Positions 56,984 to 64,000 of a stretch of DNA of 64,000 bases are shown here, in pieces (the stretch's first letter is position 1; each line of letters opens with the position of its first letter). The notes beneath the pieces were generated by a model. That model was given only the letters and a program-made list of their open reading frames with translations, had not been told where the DNA came from and ran no database searches. The DNA lies in contig NZ_KZ304962.1 in NCBI RefSeq assembly GCF_002723615.1, positions 35,686 through 99,685 of the forward strand, in the 5' to 3' direction. A program made the position numbers and the translations under genes. Source of the DNA: Limimaricola cinnabarinus. Lineage in GTDB: Bacteria > Pseudomonadota > Alphaproteobacteria > Rhodobacterales > Rhodobacteraceae.

Positions 56984-57058
56984 CGGCCTGCGCGACCGTC
57001 CGGGCCGGGCGGTCGCGTTTTCGAAAGAAGCGGTAAGAGAGCGTGGCCGCAACCGGGG

Positions 57059-57424
57059 TCAGGCGCCCAGCGCGGCCTCTGCGGCCATGAGCAGCTGGTC
57101 GGGGTCGTAGGGCTTTTGCACGCAGCGATGGGTGGCATAGCCGCCCGACAGCCCCGCCGCCGCATAGCCGGTGGCGAAGATGAAGGGGATCTTGCGGCGC
57201 GCCAGCTGCTCGGCCACGGGGTAGCTCGTCTCGTTGCCCAAGTTCACGTCGAGGATCGCGACGTCGAACTCGATCTCCGCCAGCACGCGCAGCGCCTCGC
57301 TCAGCCGCATCGCCACGGTGACCCGGCAGCCCGCCTCGCTGAGCACGTCCTCGCCGAGCATCGCCAGAAGGCTCTCATCCTCGACCAGGAGCACCCGCGC
57401 GCCATCGAGCCCGCCGCTACCCAT
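57059..57424 (-). CDS. Single-domain response regulator
   Basis: 121 residues: a receiver domain only. Phosphoacceptor Asp in FDVAILDVNLG, acidic pair in VLLVEDESLL, and the switch Thr and Lys in FIFATGYAAAG and RCVQKPYD. There is no output domain, so it probably acts by protein contacts or as a phosphate sink. The ATG at 57424 overlaps the kinase stop by eight bases; one at 57439 is also possible. Partner of the HWE kinase upstream. Confidence 0.88.
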   Translation of the reverse strand: MGSGGLDGARVLLVEDESLLAMLGEDVLSEAGCRVTVAMRLSEALRVLAEIEFDVAILDVNLGNETSYPVAEQLARRKIPFIFATGYAAAGLSGGYATHRCVQKPYDPDQLLMAAEAALGA

Positions 57425-58463
57425 GGCCGATATCCGCATGGGGCTCCAGCGCCACCGGGTCGGGCAGTTGCGGCAGCAGCATCTCGATCCGGCAGCTCAG
57501 CCCCTCGGGCCGGAACTCGACCTGCGCGGTGCCGTCGAACTCCATCGCCACCTGCCGCTCGATCAGCCGCAGCCCGAAGCCGCGCCGGGACGGCTCGGCC
57601 ACGAGCGGCCCGCCGCTCTCGGTCCAGCTCAGGACCAGACGGGTCCGCTCGTCCTCGGTGGGGCTGGCCGTCCAGCCGAGCCGGACCTCGCCGCTCTCGC
57701 GGCTCAGCGCGCCGTATTTCAGCGCGTTGGCACCGAGTTCGTGCAGCGCCATCGACAGGCTCACCGCCGCCTTGGGGTGGATGTCGAGATCCTCGCCCTC
57801 GACCCGGACGCGGCCGGGCGCGACCGTGTCCACCGCCGCATCGGCGATGACGCGCAGCGAAGCGCGCGCCCATGCGGTTTCGGTCAGCACGTTATGCGCG
57901 CGCGACAGGGTGGTGAGCCGCCCCGAGAACCGCTCGAAGGTCTCGGCATCCGTGCCCTTGAAGGTCTGCCAGGCGATGGACTGGACCGTCGCCAGCGTGT
58001 TCTTCACCCGATGATTGAGCTCGTTGACCAGAAGCCGCTGCCGTTCCTGCGCGCGCTTTTCGTCGGAGATGTCGCGCACCTCGATGATGGTGCCGATGGT
58101 CTGGCTGTCCTCGTCGCGGATCGGGCTGGCGGTGAAGCCCACCGGGTAGAAATGCCCGTCGCGATGCACGAAGACCTCTTCGCCCTGGGTCTGGTTGTAT
58201 TCGGGAAAGGCGCGGTCGATCGCGCAGTCATGCAGCGGAAAGGGCGTGCCGTCGGGATGGGTGTGATGGATGATGTCGTGCAGCGGCTTGTCGAGCGCCC
58301 TGACCTCGTCGAGGCTCCAGCCGGTCAGGATCTCGGCGGCATGGTTCATGTAGACGCAGTGCTGCCTGTCATCCATCAGAAAGATGGACACGCTGGCATT
58401 GTCGAGCACGGCCTGAAGCCGCCTTTGGGTGTCATCGAGCGGGCGCGCCTGCGATGTCGTCAT
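57417..58463 (-). CDS. PAS-domain HWE-family sensor histidine kinase
   Basis: 348 residues. Residues about 12-130 form a PAS domain (LQAVLDNASVSIFLMDDRQ, FVHRDGHFYPVGFTASPIRDEDSQTIG) that senses a small molecule or light. Then the HWE/HisKA_2 dimerisation helix NELNHRVKNTLATVQSIAWQ with the phosphorylated His, N-box LHELGANALKYGALS and glycine loop RRGFGLRLIE. No membrane helix, so cytoplasmic. Other alphaproteobacterial HWE kinases feed the general-stress or light responses; here the partner is the single-domain receiver downstream. Confidence 0.9.
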   Translation of the reverse strand: MTTSQARPLDDTQRRLQAVLDNASVSIFLMDDRQHCVYMNHAAEILTGWSLDEVRALDKPLHDIIHHTHPDGTPFPLHDCAIDRAFPEYNQTQGEEVFVHRDGHFYPVGFTASPIRDEDSQTIGTIIEVRDISDEKRAQERQRLLVNELNHRVKNTLATVQSIAWQTFKGTDAETFERFSGRLTTLSRAHNVLTETAWARASLRVIADAAVDTVAPGRVRVEGEDLDIHPKAAVSLSMALHELGANALKYGALSRESGEVRLGWTASPTEDERTRLVLSWTESGGPLVAEPSRRGFGLRLIERQVAMEFDGTAQVEFRPEGLSCRIEMLLPQLPDPVALEPHADIGHG

Positions 58464-58598
58464 GTATGCGAATCCCCGTGATCTACATCGCTGCCGTGCG
58501 ACCATGCCTTCCGAGCCTCGGTGTCGTCAGCGGCCATTTCATGACCATTTAACGCACACCGCTGCAGGGCAATGCCGACCGCACGTCACGATTGCATT

Positions 58599-59978
58599 TC
58601 AGCTTCCGACCATCCGCCCCCAGAGGTCGTATTCCCCCGCCTCGTCCACCTCGACGGTGAGCATGTCGCCGGGTTTGAGAATCTCGTGGCCGTCATCGAT
58701 GAAGAGATTGCCGTCGATCTCGGGCGCGTCGGCCATGGTGCGGCAGGTCGCGGCCTCGGCATCGACCTCGTCGACGATCACCTGAAGATGCTGGCCGACC
58801 TTGGCCTGAAGCCTGGCCTCCGAGATCGCCTGCGCCTTGGCCATGAAGCGCTCCCAGCGTTCCTGCTTGACCTCCTCGGGCACGTGATCCGGCAGGTCGT
58901 TGGAGCGCGCGCCGGCGACGTTCTCGTATTTGAAGCAGCCGACCCGGTCGAGCTGCGCCTCGTCGAGCCAGTCGAGCATGTAGTCGAACTCGGCCTCGGT
59001 CTCGCCCGGATAACCCACGATGAAGGTCGAGCGCAGCGTGATGTCGGGCGCCATCGACCGCCACGCCGCGATCTCGTCGAGCGTCCTGGCGGAGGCCGCG
59101 GGCCGGGCCATGCGCTTGAGCACATCCGGGTGGCCGTGCTGGAACGGGATGTCGAGATAGGGCAGCAGGCCCGAGTTCGGATCGGCCATCAGCGGGATCA
59201 GATCGCGCACATGCGGGTAGGGATAGACGTAGTGCAGCCGCACCCACGCGCCCAAGGAGCCGAGATCGCGCGCCAGATCGGTGATGTGGGCGCGGTGGCC
59301 GCGCTCCTCGGCGTGGCGGATGTCGAGCCCGTAGGCCGAAGTGTCCTGGCTGATCACCAGAAGCTCGCGCACCCCCGCCTCGACGAGCTTCTCCGCCTCG
59401 CGCATCACGGCGTGCGCCGGGCGCGACTGCAGCCGCCCGCGCATGTCGGGGATGATGCAGAACTTGCACTTGTGATTGCAGCCCTCGGAGATCTTCAGAT
59501 AGCTGAAGTGCCGCGGCGTGAGCGAGATGCCGCGCGCTGGCAGCAGGTCGACGAAGGGATCGGGGCTGGGCGGCACCGCGCCATGCACCGCGTCGAGCAC
59601 CTGCTCGTATTGATGCGGGCCGGTGACGGCGAGCACCTTCGGGTGCGCGCCGGTGATGTAGTCGGGCTCCGCCCCGAGGCAGCCGGTGACGATCACCTTG
59701 CCGTTCTCGTTCAGCGCCTCGCCGATGGCGTCGAGGCTCTCGGCCTTGGCGCTGTCGAGAAAGCCGCAGGTGTTGACGATCACCGCGTCGGCGCCCGCGT
59801 AGTCGGGCGAAATCGCGTAGCCCTCGGCCCGCAGCCGGGTCAGGATCCGCTCGCTGTCCACCAGCGCCTTGGGGCAGCCCAAGGAGACCATGCCGATGGT
59901 CGGCTGGCCGGGACGGGCGGCGTCGGTGAAGCGCGCCTTGGGGGCGAGGTCGGGACGGAGATCGGGAGGATTCTGCAT
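58599..59978 (-). CDS. rimO: Ribosomal protein S12 methylthiotransferase RimO
   Basis: 459 residues. MTTase N-terminal domain ([36 protein letters not shown]), radical-[14 protein letters not shown] (CxxxCxxC), and a C-terminal TRAM domain ([15 protein letters not shown] onward). It adds a methylthio group to Asp89 (E. coli numbering) of ribosomal protein S12. The N-terminal tail is slightly extended. The gene is monocistronic next to the sit genes. Confidence 0.96.
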   Translation of the reverse strand: MQNPPDLRPDLAPKARFTDAARPGQPTIGMVSLGCPKALVDSERILTRLRAEGYAISPDYAGADAVIVNTCGFLDSAKAESLDAIGEALNENGKVIVTGCLGAEPDYITGAHPKVLAVTGPHQYEQVLDAVHGAVPPSPDPFVDLLPARGISLTPRHFSYLKISEGCNHKCKFCIIPDMRGRLQSRPAHAVMREAEKLVEAGVRELLVISQDTSAYGLDIRHAEERGHRAHITDLARDLGSLGAWVRLHYVYPYPHVRDLIPLMADPNSGLLPYLDIPFQHGHPDVLKRMARPAASARTLDEIAAWRSMAPDITLRSTFIVGYPGETEAEFDYMLDWLDEAQLDRVGCFKYENVAGARSNDLPDHVPEEVKQERWERFMAKAQAISEARLQAKVGQHLQVIVDEVDAEAATCRTMADAPEIDGNLFIDDGHEILKPGDMLTVEVDEAGEYDLWGRMVGS

Positions 59979-59997
59979 TCGCGCGATCTAATCGCTC

Positions 59998-60843
59998 TCA
60001 GCCCGTCTGGGAAGCCCTCCCGTTCTCGGCCCGACGGATCGTGAACGACTTCCACATGAAGGCCGCGATGAAGATCAGCGTGAGGCCGAGGATGATCGTC
60101 GGCGCGGGCGCGCTGTCGAGCCAGAAGCTCGCATAGACCCCGCCCCAGCCCGCCGCGAGCGTCACCGCCACCGCGACGGCGAGCATCGCGCCGAAGCGGC
60201 GGGTGACGAGAAAGGCGATGGCGCCGGGCGCGATCAGAAGGCCGATGGCGAGGATCAGGCCGACCGCCGAGAGCGTCGAGACGATGGTCAGCGACAGCAC
60301 CGCCAGCAGCCCGTAATGGAACAGCCCCACCGGCAGGCCGAGCGCCCGGGCATGGGCGGCGTCGAAGGCGTGCAGCATCAGGTCGCGCCAGCGGGCGAGC
60401 AGCGCGAGGCTGACCAGCCCGCCGACGACCCCGGCGGTCCAGAGATCGGCCGCGCCGACGCCGAGCATGTTGCCGAAGAGGATATGGTCGAGATGCACCT
60501 CGCTCTCGATCCAGGTGTAGAGCACCAGCCCCATGCCGAACATGCCCGAGAAGACGACGCCCATCACCGTGTCCTGCTTGATCCGGCTGTGATCGGTCAG
60601 GAAACCGGTGAGCAGCGCGCAGGACATGCCCGCGGCAAAGGCGCCGATCAGCAGGGGGATGCCCGTGATATAGGCCAGCACGATGCCGGGCAGCACCGCG
60701 TGGCTTACCGCGTCGCCCATCAGCGCCCAGCCCTTGAGCACCAGAAAGCACGACAAGAGCGCGCAGGGCACCGCGATCAGCCCGGCGATCACGAAGGCGT
60801 CGCGCATGAAATCGAGCTGGAAGGGAAGAAGAAGCTCGCTCAT
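59998..60843 (-). CDS. sitD: Manganese/iron ABC transporter permease SitD
   Basis: 281 residues with about eight helices of the ABC-3 (zinc/manganese) permease family: VLKGWALMGDAVSHAVLPGIVLAY, DTVMGVVFSGMFGMGLVLY, DHILFGNMLGV and ILAIGLLIAPGAIAFLVT. Residues carry the conserved Asp and His of the metal path. The ATG at 60843 overlaps the preceding gene's stop, so SitC and SitD are co-translated. It is the last gene of sitABCD. Confidence 0.9.
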   Translation of the reverse strand: MSELLLPFQLDFMRDAFVIAGLIAVPCALLSCFLVLKGWALMGDAVSHAVLPGIVLAYITGIPLLIGAFAAGMSCALLTGFLTDHSRIKQDTVMGVVFSGMFGMGLVLYTWIESEVHLDHILFGNMLGVGAADLWTAGVVGGLVSLALLARWRDLMLHAFDAAHARALGLPVGLFHYGLLAVLSLTIVSTLSAVGLILAIGLLIAPGAIAFLVTRRFGAMLAVAVAVTLAAGWGGVYASFWLDSAPAPTIILGLTLIFIAAFMWKSFTIRRAENGRASQTG

Positions 60844-61688
60844 AGCGCCGCCCTCGCGCGGGCCTTTGCCGCGAGCCAGCCATGCTTCGGCGCGAAGACG
60901 AAGGCCGCGAGGAAGATCAGCGTCTGCAGGCTGATGATCACCCCGCCCGTCGCCCCGTCGAGAAAGAAGGAGAGATAGGCGCCGACGAAGCTGGTGACCG
61001 AGCCCAGCGCCACGGCGATGACGATGAGCCGCGGGAAACGGTCGGTCAGCAGGTAGGCGGTGGCGCCGGGCGTCACCACCATCGCGATGACGAGAAACGC
61101 GCCGACCGTCTGCAACGCCGCGACGCAGGCCGCCGACAGCAGCACGAAGAAGACGAAGCGCAGCAGGCCGGGGCGCAGGCCGACGGAGCGGGCATGGCTT
61201 TCGTCGAAGAAGGCGACCATGAGATCCTTCCACTTCAGGAGCAGCACGATCATGCAGACCGCGCCGATGATGGCGAGCTGCAACGTGTCCTCGGGCGTGA
61301 TGGCGAGGATGTTGCCGAGGATGATGGTCTGCACGTCCACCGGCGTGGGCGAGACCGAGACCATGAACAGCCCCAGCCCGAAGAAGCCGGTGAAGATCAG
61401 GCCGATCACCGTGTCTTCCTTGAGCCCCGTGCGCTGGTTGAGAAACAGCATCGCGCCCGCGGCCAGCCCGCCCGAGAGGAACGCGCCCAGCGCGAAGGGC
61501 AGGCCCAGCATGTAGGCCCCCGCGACGCCCGGCACGATGGAATGCGACAGCGCGTCGCCGATCAGCGACCAGCCCTTGAGCATGAGATAGGCCGAGAGGA
61601 ACGCGCAGACCGCGCCGACGAGGGCCGAGACCCACATGGCGTTGAGCATGTAGCCATAGGTGAAGGGCAGGGTGAGCGTCTCGATCAT
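60840..61688 (-). CDS. sitC: Manganese/iron ABC transporter permease SitC
   Basis: 282 residues, ABC-3 type permease: [60 protein letters not shown] and [21 protein letters not shown]. It pairs with SitD as the membrane half of the importer. Its start overlaps the end of sitB by four bases. Confidence 0.9.
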   Translation of the reverse strand: MIETLTLPFTYGYMLNAMWVSALVGAVCAFLSAYLMLKGWSLIGDALSHSIVPGVAGAYMLGLPFALGAFLSGGLAAGAMLFLNQRTGLKEDTVIGLIFTGFFGLGLFMVSVSPTPVDVQTIILGNILAITPEDTLQLAIIGAVCMIVLLLKWKDLMVAFFDESHARSVGLRPGLLRFVFFVLLSAACVAALQTVGAFLVIAMVVTPGATAYLLTDRFPRLIVIAVALGSVTSFVGAYLSFFLDGATGGVIISLQTLIFLAAFVFAPKHGWLAAKARARAAL

Positions 61689-62575
61689 CGCCCGCCGCCC
61701 CCCGAGCGCTGCTGCTCGTCGTAGAAGACCAGCGGGCGCTCGTCATCCGACAGGATCCGCAGCTTGCGCGCATCCTCGTCCTCGTGCAGATCCGCGCCGC
61801 CCAGAACGAAGTGCCGCAGCACGCCGCCGAAGGCCTGTTCGAGATTGTCGCGGGTGAAGACATCGCGCGTCGGGCCATGCGCCAGCACCGTGCCCTTCAC
61901 CAGCACGGTGCGGTCGCAGAATTCGGGCACCGAGCCCAGATTGTGGGTCGAGACCAGCATGACCCGGCCCTCCTCGCGCAGCTCGCGCAGGAGCCGGATG
62001 ATCGCCTCCTCGGTCTTCACGTCGACCCCGGTGAAGGGCTCGTCCAAGAGGATCACCCGCCCGTCCTGCGCCAGCGCGCGGGCGAGGAAGACGCGCTTGC
62101 GCTGCCCGCCCGACAGCTCGCCGATCTGGCGGTGGCGGAACTCGGTCATGTTGACCCGCGCCAGCGCCGACGAGACGGCCTCGCGGTCGGCGTCGCGCGG
62201 GCGGCGCAGGAAGCCCATGCGCCCGTAGCGGCCCATCATCACCACGTCCTCGACCAGCACCGGGAAGGACCAGTCGACCTCCTCGGCCTGCGGGACGTAG
62301 GCCACGAGGCCGGAGCGCAGCGCCTGCTTCACCGGCTGGCCGAGGATCGAGATCGCGCCGCGGGCCAGAGGCAGGAAGCCCATGATCGCCTTGAACAGCG
62401 TCGACTTGCCCGCGCCGTTGACCCCGACCAGCGCCGAGATCGTGCCCTCGGGCAGCGAAAAGCTCGCCTCGCGCAGCGCGGTGACGCCGTTGCGGTAGGA
62501 GACGGTGACGTCCGTCACCGCAAGGCCCGCGCCCTCCCGCGCGGCCTGTTCGGGATGGGCGCGGGCATCCATCAT
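61685..62575 (-). CDS. sitB: Manganese/iron ABC transporter ATP-binding protein SitB
   Basis: 296 residues. Walker [13 protein letters not shown]-loop [20 protein letters not shown] (the DWSFP form typical of Mn/Zn transporters), signature [15 protein letters not shown], Walker [13 protein letters not shown] and switch His STHNLG. The 60-residue C-terminal tail after the ATPase ([20 protein letters not shown]) is the usual family tail. It overlaps both neighbours by four bases. Confidence 0.92.
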   Translation of the reverse strand: MMDARAHPEQAAREGAGLAVTDVTVSYRNGVTALREASFSLPEGTISALVGVNGAGKSTLFKAIMGFLPLARGAISILGQPVKQALRSGLVAYVPQAEEVDWSFPVLVEDVVMMGRYGRMGFLRRPRDADREAVSSALARVNMTEFRHRQIGELSGGQRKRVFLARALAQDGRVILLDEPFTGVDVKTEEAIIRLLRELREEGRVMLVSTHNLGSVPEFCDRTVLVKGTVLAHGPTRDVFTRDNLEQAFGGVLRHFVLGGADLHEDEDARKLRILSDDERPLVFYDEQQRSGGGGR

Positions 62576-63459
62576 GCGCCCCCGTTCAGCCCGGTGGCGA
62601 TGGTCTCGGTGGTGACCCGCAGGAGGTCGAGGTAGCTCGGCACCGGGCCGTCCGGCTCGGAGAGCGAATCGACGTAGAGCTCGCCGCCATAGGCCGCGCC
62701 GGTTTCACGTGCGACCTGCTTCGCGGGGTCGGTGTTGACCGTGCTCTCGCAGAACACCGCCGGGATGTCATGCTCGCGCACCCCGTCGATCACCCGGCGC
62801 ACCTGTTGCGGCGTGCCGGTCGCGTCGGCGTTCATCGGCCACAGGAACAGCTCGTTCAGACCCAGATCGCGGGCGAGGTAGCTGAACGCCCCCTCGCAGG
62901 AGACGAGCCAGCGCTTCTCCTCGGGCACCCGCTCGATCTCGGCGCGGAGCGGCTCGATCATCGCGGCGATCTCGGCCTTGTAGCTTTCGGCATTGGCGGC
63001 ATAGGCCTCCGCGTTATCGGGGTCCGCCTCGCTGAGCGCCTCGCGGATGTTGTCGACGTAGATCGCGGCGTTGTCGGGGCTCATCCAGGCATGCGGGTTG
63101 GGCTTGCCATCGTAATCCCCGCCCGAGATAGAGATCGGCTCGATGCCTTCCGAGATCACGGCCGCCGGGCGGTCGCCCGCATTGTCGAGGAACTGCTCGA
63201 ACCACAATTCGAGGTTCAGCCCGTTCCACAGCACGAGATCGGCGTCGCGGACGCGCAGGATGTCGCGCGGGGTGGGCTGGTAATTGTGGATCTCGGCGCC
63301 GGGCTTGGTGATCGACACCACCTCGGCGGCGTCGCCCGCGACGTTGCGCGCCATGTCGGCGATCACGGTGAAGCTGGTCGCCACCTTGAGCCGGTCCTGC
63401 GCCGCGGCGGGCACGGCCAGGGCTGACAGGGCGAGGGCGAGAAGGGGCAGGCGGCGCAT
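62572..63459 (-). CDS. sitA: Manganese/iron ABC transporter metal-binding protein SitA
   Basis: 295 residues with a signal peptide ([19 protein letters not shown]). Metal ligands of cluster 9 (A-I) receptors are seen: His in [14 protein letters not shown], His in [10 protein letters not shown], Glu in FCESTVN, and a C-terminal Asp (YVDSLS). The [14 protein letters not shown] segment and lack of a His-rich loop favour manganese or iron over zinc. It heads the sitABCD operon and is preceded by two palindromes. Confidence 0.93.
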   Translation of the reverse strand: MRRLPLLALALSALAVPAAAQDRLKVATSFTVIADMARNVAGDAAEVVSITKPGAEIHNYQPTPRDILRVRDADLVLWNGLNLELWFEQFLDNAGDRPAAVISEGIEPISISGGDYDGKPNPHAWMSPDNAAIYVDNIREALSEADPDNAEAYAANAESYKAEIAAMIEPLRAEIERVPEEKRWLVSCEGAFSYLARDLGLNELFLWPMNADATGTPQQVRRVIDGVREHDIPAVFCESTVNTDPAKQVARETGAAYGGELYVDSLSEPDGPVPSYLDLLRVTTETIATGLNGGA

Positions 63460-63497
63460 GGGGCTCTCCGGTGACTAAAGGCTTTGAACTGAGAAGA

Positions 63498-63512
63498 TGC
63501 GAACCATTCGCA
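63498..63512. promoter_or_regulatory. Palindrome TGCGAACCATTCGCA upstream of sitA
   Basis: Perfect 6-bp arms around CCA, 39 bases upstream of the sitA ATG. Together with the next palindrome it looks like an operator of a Fur-type metal regulator; manganese-sensing Mur is the expected regulator of sit genes in this order. Confidence 0.7.
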
Positions 63513-63526
63513 GGAAGTCAACTGGA

Positions 63527-63543
63527 TTGCGAATAATTCGCAA
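63527..63543. promoter_or_regulatory. Perfect 17-bp palindrome TTGCGAATAATTCGCAA upstream of sitA
   Basis: An eight-base arm on each side of a single central A, starting 68 bases before sitA. It shares TGCGAA/TTCGCA with the palindrome at 63498-63512 (about 30 bases centre to centre). A Mur-type box is the best guess; MntR or Zur cannot be excluded. Confidence 0.75.
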
Positions 63544-63575
63544 GTTTGCGCGCCCCATGGCCGATGCGAAACGCA

Positions 63576-63603
63576 AAAGGCCGCCCCCGGGGGAGCGGCC
63601 TTT
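63576..63603 (-). terminator. Terminator after gcrA
   Basis: AAAGGCCGC and GCGGCCTTT form a 9-bp stem around a ten-base GC-rich loop, 22 bases after the gcrA stop on the minus strand. Confidence 0.75.
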
Positions 63604-63624
63604 CAAGAAACATGCAGGGCGCGA

Positions 63625-64000
63625 TCAGCGGCGGCGGTCGCGGCGCGAGGACATCGGCTGGAAGGCGACGCCGACATGGGCCTCGCAATAGGGCTTGCCC
63701 GATTGGGTCGGCAGGCCGCAGAACCAGAACTGGTCGGTGGCGGGGTCGCCCACCGGCCATTTGCAGGTCTTTTCGGTCAGCTCCATCAGCGTCAGCTTCT
63801 TGGCGCCCTTCTCCACCTCGGAGACCTTGGCGAGCGCCTCGGGGCTGATCTCGTTGGCCGAGGGCTGCGGCGGCAGCGGCTGGCCGGCGGGGATGATCGC
63901 GCGGCGCGCGGCGCTCATCGGGATCGGCGCGTCCTCCTCCTCGGCGGGCTTGGCCGCCTCGGGCTCGGCCGGGGCGGCGGGCTCGGGGCGCGCGGCAGCG
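63625..64000 (-). CDS. gcrA: GcrA-family cell-cycle regulator, C-terminal part
   Basis: The frame is open to the right edge; 124 C-terminal residues are visible. They comprise an acidic/Ala-Pro-rich linker (PEPAAPAEPEAAKPAEEE) and the sigma-70-binding domain: LTLMELTEKTCKWPVGDP, FWFCGLPTQSGKPYCEAHVGVAFQP. The N-terminal DNA-binding domain lies outside. GcrA works with sigma-70 at methylated GANTC promoters to control cell-cycle genes in alphaproteobacteria. The internal ATG at 63918 is not the true start. Confidence 0.92.
   Translation of the reverse strand, partial: AAARPEPAAPAEPEAAKPAEEEDAPIPMSAARRAIIPAGQPLPPQPSANEISPEALAKVSEVEKGAKKLTLMELTEKTCKWPVGDPATDQFWFCGLPTQSGKPYCEAHVGVAFQPMSSRRDRRR

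Overview
The window is a GC-rich bacterial chromosome segment that looks like a member of the Rhodobacteraceae (alphaproteobacteria). The support is gene content and order: the fdsGBACD formate dehydrogenase operon in the Rhodobacter-type order, irr beside fabA-fabB-fabI, a GcrA cell-cycle regulator, an HWE histidine kinase with a single-domain receiver, an NDUFS4-like complex I subunit, a ribosome hibernation factor fused to a cold-shock domain, and several small proteins of Rhodobacterales type. No rRNA, CRISPR array, insertion sequence, phage block or replication origin was seen. There are two tRNAs, Ala(CGC) and Arg(TCT).

Layout. 1-9.99 kb: end of a beta-helix protein, two small phasin-like proteins, tRNA-Ala, two envelope or DUF218 genes, uvrB, the NDUFS4-like gene, a MYG1-type hydrolase, and a class III aminotransferase overlapping a carboxymuconolactone-decarboxylase-like gene. 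10-13.9 kb: a TAXI-type TRAP transporter (binding protein plus fused permease). 13.9-15.4 kb: a YihY-family membrane protein and an RlpA-like protein. 15.8-19.45 kb: a xylose locus with an intact LacI-type regulator and xylA, followed by the shredded remains of a sugar ABC transporter and a sugar dehydrogenase. Near-identical palindromes precede xylA and the dead operon. 20.1-21.1 kb: tRNA-Arg followed by broken nuclease-like and RTX-like sequences. 21.2-27.1 kb: small envelope proteins, a tightly overlapping HAD / hydrolase / dehydratase / hydrolase operon, a SlyD-type prolyl isomerase, YnfA and a VOC protein.

27.2-30.3 kb: fatty-acid synthesis genes fabA-fabB-fabI with divergent irr. 30.5-41.1 kb: proC-csaA-like-hydroxyacid dehydrogenase operon, tdk, hibernation factor, carB, pabB-pabC-like pair and aspS. 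41.1-43.5 kb: dgkA, a hemolysin-III-like protein, an M48 protease and a small conserved protein. 43.6-50.6 kb: the LysR-controlled NAD-dependent molybdenum formate dehydrogenase operon, whose genes overlap end to end. 51.1-57.0 kb: an oppABCDF-type peptide importer. 57.0-58.5 kb: HWE kinase plus receiver. Then rimO, a SitABCD-type manganese importer preceded by two strong palindromes, and the 3' part of gcrA at the right edge.

The most interesting items are the decayed sugar operon that still carries its operator beside a living xylA; a small intergenic repeat (core TCTTTCTTCAAATACGCAA) that in every case lies just downstream of a stop codon in the sense orientation; the palindrome overlapping the stop codon of the formate-dehydrogenase regulator; the paired palindromes upstream of sitA; and the gene-debris zone after tRNA-Arg. 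I found no convincing wholly new multi-gene system. Most genes are recognisable housekeeping or transport functions.
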